The notes beneath the pieces are model-generated. The model had not been told where the DNA came from and did not search any database. It was given only the letters and a program-made list of their open reading frames with translations. Made by a program: the position numbers and the translations under genes. From Coriobacteriia bacterium (GTDB lineage: Bacteria; Actinomycetota; Coriobacteriia; Coriobacteriales; QAMH01): a DNA stretch of 13,108 bases. The first letter of the stretch is position 1; every line of letters starts with the position of its first letter. Of this stretch, positions 1 to 6,368 are shown piece after piece. The stretch covers positions 1 to 13,108 of the forward strand of contig CAAEQF010000159.1 in assembly GCA_900758075.1 (NCBI GenBank). Direction: 5' to 3'.

Positions 1-704
1 AGCACTTCGACCTTGCTGCCGGAACCGAGTACCACAGAAGAGCCGTTGTACTTCCCGCTTCCGTCTTTCATGTTGACATTCGCGCCGCCGACCACCTTGG
101 TACCGATATACGAGACCTCGGGCTCGGCGAGATTGTTCGTTCCGAACGTAACCGATTTTGCGTAGAAGGTCTCGGTGGCAACGTTGGAGTTTATATGCGT
201 ATTGCCATAGATGCTCTCGAACCCGACCAGGCCGAAGTTGGCGAGCACGCCAAGCTCGCCGCCGGGCAGCTTGTTGAACGCCGACGCATCGAACGTAGAG
301 GTCGGAGGCGCACTCGGGAAGGTATTTGCCGCAGGTGCCTGGGGTGCGCGCAGCGGGGCAGCCTTCGCGGCAGCCGCCGGAGCAGCTTCATTCTTTGTCG
401 AGATGGCAGCCTCAGGTTCTTCTGCCTGCTCGTCTGAAGCGGACGCCTTCTCGTCCGCTTCAGGGCTTGCAGGCTGCGTCTGGGCATCAGCGTCCGTCGC
501 CTGTGCCGGCGCTTCCGTCTGCTGCTGCTCGGTCGCCGCGGCGTTAGCGCTCTCGGCAAAGGCGGAGCCCACGAGCGGCATCTGCAGCGATGCCATCGCC
601 AGGCAGACCAGGACAGCAACCGCCTTCTGCGCGATGCAGCGTGCTCTGTGTTTGCTCTTGGAATCGTTCATGTGCATCCCTTGCGTCAGTGGAAGGCGTC
701 TCAT
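1..704 (-). CDS. N-terminus of a large secreted surface protein (partial, runs off left edge)
   Basis: Reading from the ATG at 704 towards position 1 the frame stays open for 234 codons and leaves the window. A strong ribosome binding site, GAGGAGG, lies 7 bases before the ATG, which overlaps the upstream gene's stop as ATGA. Residues about 12-55 form a signal peptide: basic start, hydrophobic stretch (AVAVLVCLAMASL), then Ala-rich cleavage sites near SAFA and ANA. Residues about 56-130 are a low-complexity Ala/Glu/Gln/Pro/Thr linker. A folded region follows with the motifs GVLANFGLVGF, HINSNV and FGTNNL, which resemble the choice-of-anchor-A type domain of large Gram-positive surface adhesins. 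It is inferred to act outside the cell, perhaps in adhesion. The C-terminal anchor is not in view. An in-frame internal ATG (MNDSK) with AAGGGA before it is a weaker alternative start. Confidence 0.8.
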   Translation of the reverse strand, partial: MRRLPLTQGMHMNDSKSKHRARCIAQKAVAVLVCLAMASLQMPLVGSAFAESANAAATEQQQTEAPAQATDADAQTQPASPEADEKASASDEQAEEPEAAISTKNEAAPAAAAKAAPLRAPQAPAANTFPSAPPTSTFDASAFNKLPGGELGVLANFGLVGFESIYGNTHINSNVATETFYAKSVTFGTNNLAEPEVSYIGTKVVGGANVNMKDGSGKYNGSSVVLGSGSKVEV

Positions 705-1489
705 TTCGCGTCCTCCTCACCCTTGGAGTTCTTGCGTCTGCGCACGACCGCGAAGGCGATGAGTGCGACCGCTATCAGCGCGATAACCAGCCCGATGATG
801 AACGGCACAACCCAGCCGGGCAGCCCCTGGCCTGCGAGGTCGGAGGCACTCGCCGTCGGCGTCTCGTTCTCGTCGATCTGCGTGCTGGCGCTATCCTGCC
901 CGTTGCCGTTCGTGAGCGTGGCGCCGCCCGTCGCCGCATTGGAGACAGCGTTGTAGACCTGCCCCTCGGCGAGCGTCTGCGTGCCTGTCTGCCCCGTCTG
1001 ATCGCCGGGGAGGTACACGACACGTGTTCGGACCACGACCGATTGGTCGGTCAGCGGCTCAGCCTGGTTGTAGTAGTAGACCGTATACGAGGCCCGCGAC
1101 CCGTAGCCGATGCGGACGGGAAGCTTCTGATTGGGAACCAGCGCGTACGCGATGCCGTTTATCTCGAGCGACTTGTCGGGATTGAACTCGACGTCCTTTT
1201 GCATATCGGGCGAGATGGACTGCGTCGTGCTCTGGAGCACGCCGCCATTGGCCGCATCCACGTAGTTGATCGTCACATCGTAGGACGCAGGCGTGTACCC
1301 TTGCGGCACGTAGTAGACGTACAGCAGCGAACCGCTCTCGGCAAAGGTGTAGGTGCGTGCGCCCTGCGTCGGGACGTAGGTCTTGCCATCGACCGTGATG
1401 TTTTCGGCATCGAAGGAATCGGCCGTGGAAAGCGCCTGGCGGGCGAGCTCTTTACCATTTGCATCGGAGGCGTCGTAGCAGATGACCGT
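701..1489 (-). pseudogene. C-terminal part of membrane-anchored repeat surface protein, downstream of an in-frame TAG
   Basis: This stretch is in the same frame as the 1490-2617 gene, separated from it only by TAG at 1490-1492, so the two are best read as one protein of about 640 residues broken by a nonsense codon. It holds two more MucBP-like repeat units, beginning near TVICYDASD and DVTINYVDA. A Thr/Ser/Gly-rich linker follows, then a membrane segment (PGWVVPFIIGLVIALIAVAL) and a basic tail (VRRRKN). No LPXTG signal precedes the membrane segment, so anchoring appears to be by the transmembrane helix. No good start codon with a ribosome binding site follows the TAG (a GTG at 1309 is possible but lies inside a repeat), so without readthrough this part is probably not made. 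Its TGA stop overlaps the next gene's ATG. Confidence 0.65.
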
Positions 1490-2617
1490 CTACTCGTTGT
1501 GCGCGGTCTCTTTCTTGTAAGATACCTGCTTTACGGTCTCGCCTGCGGAGGCATCGAAGGTGATCGTCGGGTTATCGGAATCGACGAGCGTGTAGACAGA
1601 CGTGTTCGGCCCCTCGCCCTGGTAGATCTTCTCGGGAAGCGTGTACTTGAACGTGCCCTGCACGTAGATGCGATCGGCCATGAGAACCGTGTTCGTGTCA
1701 TCGGCGTCGACGCACTTGACCGTGGCAAAGCACGAGCCGCTGCCCGCGATGTCTTCGGAGCTCATCTGCTTTACGTTGACGAGGGCGTGCATGAACGAGG
1801 GATTGGAGAGCGTGACGACGCCATCGTAGTCGAGCACGCGGAACAGCGACTGCTTGCCGTTGGCGTCAGTTGCGATGAGCGCCTCGTCGAGCTTGACCGT
1901 CTTGCTCGCGTTTTGCGCGATGCCCGGCACAGATTTGGAGCTGACGACATTGCCGCTCTCGTCCACGAAGTCGATCTTGGCCTCGTCGGAGCCTGCGGCG
2001 GCTTTCTCGTAGGTATACGCAATCGAATCGCCTTTGGTGGTAGAAACCGGCTGCCCCTGGCCATCGCGCTTGAGCACGCCAGTCGTACCGTCGAAGTCGA
2101 CCTGCTCTTGCGGCACGAACGAGCGCTGCTCGGTGCCGATGGTGCGCAAGCCCACGAGCTGCGAGGTTCCCGAGCCTTCAAGCTGGGCGTAGACGCCGTA
2201 GATCTTGCCGGTGAACAGAGGCGTCTGCTGCGCCTCGTGATCGGGATAGGCGGTGACGGTGTCGCCCACGAGCGCTGCAGCGCCCCCATCTTCGACATCG
2301 ATGCCGACGGTGCCCACGAGCCTGCCGTTGGCCTGTTGGCTAGCGTTGTCGGAACTCACCTGGAAGGCCAGGCGCTCGGCAACCGGATTGCCGTTTGCGT
2401 CGGCAACGTCCACATAGACCGTCGCTCCGTCTTCTCCCGAGACGGGGAGCACGGCATAGCCATCATCAGAAGCCTGCGCCAGCTGGCAATCGGCCCCCGA
2501 CACCGTTGGGTCCTGGTCGGCGAACGCGAGTAGCGAAAAACCGAGCGCCATGGAAAGAGCGAGCAAGGTGCCGAAAACGCCGAATCTCAACCTGCGTGTC
2601 ATTCTGTCCATGTGCAT
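1490..2617 (-). CDS. Secreted repeat surface protein, N-terminal part (ends at premature TAG)
   Basis: The protein begins with a signal peptide: basic MTRRLRFG, a hydrophobic run (LLALSMALGFSLLAF), then a likely cleavage near FADQ. A beta-rich region follows, then repeat units starting near KIDFVDESGNVV and TVKCVDADD, which resemble MucBP-type repeats (Y/F-V-D-x-x-x-G-x-x-x). The reading frame stops at TAG (1492-1490) in the linker before the next repeat, so the product as written would be secreted but lack a membrane anchor. The start is uncertain: ATGs at 2617, 2611 and 2602 share a weak GGGGTG signal. I chose 2617. A further in-frame ATG at 2650 has no ribosome binding site and would put an odd Ala-rich stretch before the signal peptide. 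It is the first gene of an operon with the surface protein starting at 704. Confidence 0.7.
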   Translation of the reverse strand: MHMDRMTRRLRFGVFGTLLALSMALGFSLLAFADQDPTVSGADCQLAQASDDGYAVLPVSGEDGATVYVDVADANGNPVAERLAFQVSSDNASQQANGRLVGTVGIDVEDGGAAALVGDTVTAYPDHEAQQTPLFTGKIYGVYAQLEGSGTSQLVGLRTIGTEQRSFVPQEQVDFDGTTGVLKRDGQGQPVSTTKGDSIAYTYEKAAAGSDEAKIDFVDESGNVVSSKSVPGIAQNASKTVKLDEALIATDANGKQSLFRVLDYDGVVTLSNPSFMHALVNVKQMSSEDIAGSGSCFATVKCVDADDTNTVLMADRIYVQGTFKYTLPEKIYQGEGPNTSVYTLVDSDNPTITFDASAGETVKQVSYKKETAHNE

Positions 2618-2923
2618 CACACCCCAAGATCCGCACGCTGCAGCCGCCATGCGAAAAACAACGGCGCAGTTTGACCAAGATTATTTTTTTCGGATTCAGA
2701 ATACGCTAAGCAATCTCGCTGGGATATGACAAACAGTAATTTATTTTTTAAATTGCATATTTATTCACTTCTGTAACTATCTTGATGCCATCGGCTGTCA
2801 CGAAAGATGCATTCGAACGCGCAGCCTACTGAAGTTTGTCGAGCTCTCTATTCACCACGGCCTTTCGTTTGACATGCGGTCGCGCAATGAAAACACCGTC
2901 GCGCACAGCGCTGCTCCCCGTTG
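2618..2923. other. Non-coding gap with AT-rich core
   Basis: No convincing gene is seen here. The stretch from about 2680 to 2775 is strikingly AT-rich compared with the surrounding high-GC DNA (runs such as TTATTTTTT) and is the likely site of the promoter driving the surface-protein operon leftwards. I could not find a well-spaced -35/-10 pair and do not call a promoter. The remainder, from about 2776 to 2923, has no recognisable coding frame. Confidence 0.4.
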
Positions 2924-3031
2924 CTTGAACAGGTCGATGATGCGTTCGTGCCCGCGATCTACGCCATCGCCATGGCAGTCGACGGCGCGTTTGCCGCGCT
3001 CATCGTCGCGGCGCTGCACAGCGGCTCATAA
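2924..3031 (+). pseudogene. Probable 3' remnant of a transporter gene (MFS-like)
   Basis: Read on the plus strand, the frame from about 2924 to the TAA at 3029-3031 gives LEQVDDAFVPAIYAIAMAVD, followed by a second hydrophobic run (GAFAALIVAAL). This looks like an acidic loop and membrane segment from a Major Facilitator-type transporter, where similar VPxxYAxAMxxD strings occur. There is no start codon with a ribosome binding site, and the sequence upstream does not continue the protein in this frame, so only a fragment survives. The family assignment rests on pattern recognition of about 30 residues and is weak. Confidence 0.3.
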
Positions 3032-3036
3032 GCTCT

Positions 3037-3753
3037 TCAACGGCCTTGGCCGCGGAAAGCTGCCGCCTCGCGTGAGCGCTTCTTGCGCGCGGCCTTCTTC
3101 TGCGCATCGGTCATCGGCGCGTAGTCGCGGCTGTAGCCGGGCACGTCCATGTGGGAGATCGCCCACAGGTAGATGCTCGCCACGCTCCCGTATGGGCTGT
3201 AGCGGCGGCGGTAGCGCTCGAACATCTCGCGCGTGATCTTGCGGTGGTGGTAGACCATGCGCATACCGCGCTGGATGGCGAGGTCGCCGAAGCTCAGGAT
3301 GTCGGGGCGGCCCAAGTTGAACAGTAGCAGCATCTCGGCGGTCCAGGTGCCGACGCCGTCGAGCGAGCTCAGAGCCGCGATGGCATCGGCATCGCTCATG
3401 CGCGAGACGGCGTCGAGGTCGAATTCTCCCGACTCCACCTTCTGCGCGACGCCCTTAATGTAGTCGACCTTCTTGAAGGTCGTGCCGCACGACTGCAGCT
3501 GTTCTGCGCTCGCGGCGCAAATTGCCGCGGGCGTGACATCGCCGAGGCTTTCCTGCAGGCGTTTCCAGACGGTCAGCTGCGCCGCAGACGAGACCTGTTG
3601 GCCGATGATGTGGTGGACGATGCCGCTGAACAGGTCGCCTTCCTCCATCTCGCGGTTGACGTGGCCGCATGCGTCGATCGCCGCGGCGAGGCGCCTGTCT
3701 TTTGCCTTGAGGTAGCTGACTTCTTCTTCACCGTATTCGAAGTAGCGCGTCAT
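3037..3753 (-). CDS. alkA: DNA-3-methyladenine glycosylase, AlkA/HhH-GPD family
   Basis: The protein of 238 residues is predicted to excise alkylated bases such as 3-methyladenine from DNA, starting base-excision repair. It has IIGQQVSSAAQ at residues 49-59, a helix-hairpin-helix LDGVGTWTA at 131-139 and the downstream acidic motif SFGD, whose D157 is the expected catalytic aspartate. It is shorter than E. coli AlkA (about 280) because it lacks the N-terminal TBP-like domain, as in many compact bacterial members. The C-terminus is a lysine/arginine-rich tail. The ATG at 3753 follows the ogt stop by one base, indicating an operon and translational coupling. An upstream in-frame ATG (MRAKRSATDM) lies inside ogt and is less likely. 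The pairing with ogt supports a role in alkylation-damage repair. Confidence 0.9.
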   Translation of the reverse strand: MTRYFEYGEEEVSYLKAKDRRLAAAIDACGHVNREMEEGDLFSGIVHHIIGQQVSSAAQLTVWKRLQESLGDVTPAAICAASAEQLQSCGTTFKKVDYIKGVAQKVESGEFDLDAVSRMSDADAIAALSSLDGVGTWTAEMLLLFNLGRPDILSFGDLAIQRGMRMVYHHRKITREMFERYRRRYSPYGSVASIYLWAISHMDVPGYSRDYAPMTDAQKKAARKKRSREAAAFRGQGR

Positions 3754-3754
3754 G

Positions 3755-4351
3755 TCAGTCGCGCTTCTCTTCGCACGCATCGTGCCAGGCGCGCGCGGCA
3801 TCTGGGGTCCCCTCGAGGGCGGTCCCCTTCTTTGGACGCTTGAACGAGTCCTTCATGGCGTGCTCGTGCTCGAGGAGCTTGACCTTCATGTCGATGCCGC
3901 CGCCGAACCCGGTAAGGCTGCCGTTGCTGCCGACCACACGATGGCAGGGGACGATAAGGCACAGCGGGTTGTGGCCGACGGCCCCGCCCACGGCACGCGC
4001 GGACTGGCGCTTGCCCGTCTTTTGCTCGATGCGTTTGGCGATGGCGCCGTACGTGGTGGTCTGACCGTACGGGATGTCGAGCATCGCCTCGCGCACCTGC
4101 TGCTGAAATGCCGTCGCACGCGCGGAAAGCGGCAATTCCCGCGGGTCGGGGGCGTCTCCGGCAAAGTAGCGATCGAGCCAGCCGCGTGCCTGCTCGAAGA
4201 CCGCGAGGTCGTCTTTGCGCTCGACGGGCTCGTCGACGCCGTAGCCGAAATAGCGGTCGTTGTCGAACCAGCAGCCGGTGATCGACGTGCCGTCGCTCGA
4301 AAGCGTGAGCGTCCCGATGATCGGCGTCTCGTATTCCGTGAGATAGGTCAT
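3755..4351 (-). CDS. ogt: Methylated-DNA--protein-cysteine S-methyltransferase
   Basis: This 198-residue protein is predicted to remove methyl groups from O6-methylguanine (and O4-methylthymine) by irreversible transfer to its own cysteine. The active-site motif PCHRV is at residues 135-139 with C136 as acceptor. Before it lies the helix-turn-helix-like segment IPYGQTTTYGAIA (93-105), and after it SLTGFGGG (145-152), all in the family order. The N-terminal 80 residues match the variable ribonuclease-H-like domain. A tail of about 30 residues after the conserved domain (rich in Lys/Glu/Ala) is longer than usual. AGGGGGA precedes the ATG. A GATAAT hexamer on the minus strand at 4387-4382 could be a -10 box, but no matching -35 is seen. 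It is the first gene of the ogt-alkA operon. A palindromic repeat element lies about 60-95 bases upstream. Confidence 0.95.
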   Translation of the reverse strand: MTYLTEYETPIIGTLTLSSDGTSITGCWFDNDRYFGYGVDEPVERKDDLAVFEQARGWLDRYFAGDAPDPRELPLSARATAFQQQVREAMLDIPYGQTTTYGAIAKRIEQKTGKRQSARAVGGAVGHNPLCLIVPCHRVVGSNGSLTGFGGGIDMKVKLLEHEHAMKDSFKRPKKGTALEGTPDAARAWHDACEEKRD

Positions 4352-4411
4352 GGCATCCCCCTGTTTCTATGGACTGCCTGCATTATCCCTCACCTTCTGT
4401 CGCTGGGGGCG

Positions 4412-4446
4412 AAATGGCACGATACCCACGGCCCCCCGTGTCATTT
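4412..4446. repeat. Palindromic extragenic repeat, copy A
   Basis: The arms AAATGGCACG (4412-4421) and CGTGTCATTT (4437-4446) form a 10-bp inverted repeat with one G-T wobble and a 15-base spacer. The core CGATACCCACGGCCC (4420-4434) is identical over 15 bases to copy C at 7783-7797 and differs at one base from copy B at 7751-7765. It lies in the intergenic region between the divergent ogt and GGDEF genes. There is no U-tract of terminator type on the ogt side. A regulatory site or a dispersed REP-like element are both possible. Confidence 0.6.
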
Positions 4447-4602
4447 TGGGAAGGTATGGCAATTATGTTGACTGAAAGCGCACTTGCTGGGAGCCGATAT
4501 CCAATTGCATGAATAGCTGAATGTATCACTCGGTGAAATTCGCCCTATTGGCGTAAAGACAATTTGTTCGACAGGTACGAAGGGCCACCAGATAGCGTAA
4601 TG

Positions 4603-5401
4603 AGAAGAGCGATTTCCCAACTGAGATACTACCTGCAAGGTGGGCTTACGAATGAAGAGTACGCCCAGCTGTTCGCAGAGATTCAGCGCGGCAACCGCAG
4701 AAACCTCCTCATCTTCGGAATCAGGCTCGGCACAGCCCATCGCGTTCATTATCGCTGCAACAACCTTCGAGCCCGAATGGGTCGCACGCACCGACACCCT
4801 GAACTGCTGCATCTACGCCACCATCAGCACCATCGTGAGTACGTATCTCACAAAGCTGAAGCTTCAGCGCTACCTGCACGAGAGCCGCGTCGAGTATCTG
4901 AGCGCGACCGACCTCCTGACCGGGCTGCGCAACCGTAACGCGTTCGAGTGCAAGACGCCCGTACATACCGACGTCTGCGCGCACTCCCTCCACTGCATCT
5001 ATCTCGATGCGAACGGCCCGCACGAGATCAACAACGCGCAGGGCCACGCCTCGGGTGACGCGATGCTCGAGTTCATCGGCACGGCGATGCAAGAGGAATT
5101 CGGAGAGTCGAGCACCTGCCGTATCGGCGGAGACGAGTTCGTCGCCTTCATCTCCAACAAAAGCGCAGCGCACGTGCAGCAGCATATTGCCAACTTCAAA
5201 GCGCGGCTCGAGAAGGAAGGGTACTGCTGCCCTCTCGGGTACGCAGGCATGCAGCGCCCTGACATCGACGTGGACAAGCTCGTCAACGAGGCAGAGCGCA
5301 CGATGCGCGCCGAAAAGACCTGCCTTTTATCAACAGCCCCAGAACACGCGGGAAACGCGCTAGGCCCTACGGCTATTCCTCGCCGTCGCTATGGCCTTTG
5401 A
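4603..5401 (+). pseudogene. GGDEF-domain protein (diguanylate cyclase type), frameshifted
   Basis: The C-terminal half is a GGDEF domain: DLLTGLRNRNAFE, then DANG..INNAQGH..GD, then RIGGDEF with the catalytic GGDEF at 5126-5140 intact, then a final AER.M.AEK. Such domains make cyclic di-GMP from two GTP. The N-terminal part (QLRYYLQGGLTNEEYAQLF, NRRNLLIFGI) is in another frame. Removing one base near 4722-4724 would join FGI to GSAQPIAFIIAATTF and restore one protein from ATG 4603. The membrane region is also short: only one or two hydrophobic segments lie before the coiled-coil-like KLKLQRYLHESRVEYLSATD linker, suggesting further internal loss. A GTG at 4640 could start the second frame, but the peptide it adds is low-complexity. 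The 3' end overlaps the convergent YqhA-family gene by 29 bases. Confidence 0.7.
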
Positions 5402-5912
5402 TGACGAGCTTGACGAACAGCGTGAGCGCGGCGATGACCACGCCGCACCCAAGACCCATCCACAGGATATCGAGCCCGCGGGCGCCGTTGAGCACATAGC
5501 CGAGAAAATACACGCCGAGCATGACGCTGATGACGCTGACCAGCCGCTCCTTGAGATCGTCGAAGTCGTGGAACGTGAGCCAGCGCGGCAAGGTGATCTT
5601 GTCCGTGACGAACAAGGTGATCAGCCCGAGCGCGAGAATGTAGAGCACGACCGCCAGCAAGAACAGGTCGGCGAACTCCACGAAGTCGATGGCGAGCTGC
5701 ATGACCTCGATCTTCCCCTCGATGAACTCGAGCCCCGCCTCGATGACGCTCACGAAGGTGCCAACCGCGAGAACGAGCGCGGCGATGAAGAAGCCGACCG
5801 CGGGCACAGTGGCGATGAGGCGCGTGTAACCGGTGGTGCGGCGGACGGAACGGCGCAGCTTGGTGTCGCCGTGCGAGGGCACCTGCCCGTCTGTGTTCTG
5901 CGGTGTTCCCAT
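5373..5912 (-). CDS. YqhA/UPF0114-family membrane protein
   Basis: This 179-residue protein has four predicted membrane segments (about residues 31-57, 79-102, 123-141 and 148-171) and a hydrophilic N-terminus of about 25 residues. The segment FVEFADLFLLAVVLYILALG followed by LPRWL and the acidic loop FHDFDDLKERL is characteristic of the UPF0114 (YqhA) family, found in the inner membrane and of unknown function. An ideal AGGAGG lies 7 bases before the ATG at 5912, so the start is secure. It is transcribed alone, converging on the broken GGDEF gene with a 29-base overlap at the 3' ends. Codon use is like its neighbours and the gene appears intact. Confidence 0.88.
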   Translation of the reverse strand: MGTPQNTDGQVPSHGDTKLRRSVRRTTGYTRLIATVPAVGFFIAALVLAVGTFVSVIEAGLEFIEGKIEVMQLAIDFVEFADLFLLAVVLYILALGLITLFVTDKITLPRWLTFHDFDDLKERLVSVISVMLGVYFLGYVLNGARGLDILWMGLGCGVVIAALTLFVKLVIKGHSDGEE

Positions 5913-6032
5913 ACGTGAGCCTCCTGTGCCAGCGACGTTTGCCTGCGCCTATTATACGAGCGCCTGCGACACGCTCGTGCCACAGGCGCTCGTCAATATC
6001 AGATTGGAACGGGAATCCCCCGGCTCTCCTGC

Positions 6033-6191
6033 CTAGACTGCGGTGTAGCCGCCGACCTTCTTGCACATGGTGAAGATGGAGGTCAGATCGAGGTTCATCG
6101 TGAAGTCTCAGTCGGAGCGCTCGAAGTCGACGAGCGCACCGTGCTCGGGCTCGGACAGTACGTGCTCGCCCGGTTCATCCAAGACGGTTAT
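6033..6191 (-). pseudogene. Unidentified gene remnant within the 5913-6368 gap
   Basis: The gap between the YqhA-family gene and the SixA-CHAD gene holds no intact gene. On the minus strand a frame bounded by TAA (6194-6192) and TAG (6035-6033) reads protein-like (LVDFERSD, TGA at 6110-6108, then DFTMNLDLTSIFTMCKKVGG) with GC-rich third positions, suggesting the 3' end of a gene with a nonsense codon. Alternatively, plus-strand frames give QYVLARFIQDGY and, one frame over, YFEPPERLREGLLRLKDCI (about 6144-6250), which look loosely like the C-terminal part of a PLP-dependent aminotransferase or MocR-type regulator with a frameshift. Both readings cannot be right. I do not identify the gene. Confidence 0.25.
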
Positions 6192-6368
6192 TTATTTCGA
6201 GCCTCCCGAGCGGTTGCGCGAGGGGCTGCTGCGGCTCAAGGACTGCATCGCGCCCGAATCTGGAAGCTCAGCGCACACCTGAGACGCGCAGCAACTAGAA
6301 TACGAAGCGGCAGCACACCATAGAAGGTGCCCCGCCAAGGAAGGCGACACGCCCGCGAAGGAGACGCC

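Noticed and set aside
211..762. A 183-codon plus-strand frame rich in Ala and Ser opposite the left surface gene
   Set aside because: Low complexity. The minus strand gives a proper signal peptide and ribosome binding site in the same stretch.
1490..1492. Reassignment of TAG to an amino acid in this organism
   Set aside because: The aldo/keto reductase, YqhA-family, Rrf2 and hsdR frames all end in TAG at sensible C-termini, so TAG works as a stop here.
590..2533. A 647-codon open frame on the plus strand, antisense to the surface protein gene
   Set aside because: It is Arg/Val/Asp-rich with no recognisable domain and mirrors the codon structure of the minus-strand gene, which has a signal peptide, repeats and a membrane anchor. 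It is a shadow frame caused by high GC.
4441..4812. A 123-codon minus-strand frame in the ogt-GGDEF intergenic region
   Set aside because: It overlaps the GGDEF gene's 5' part, has no ribosome binding site and resembles no known family.
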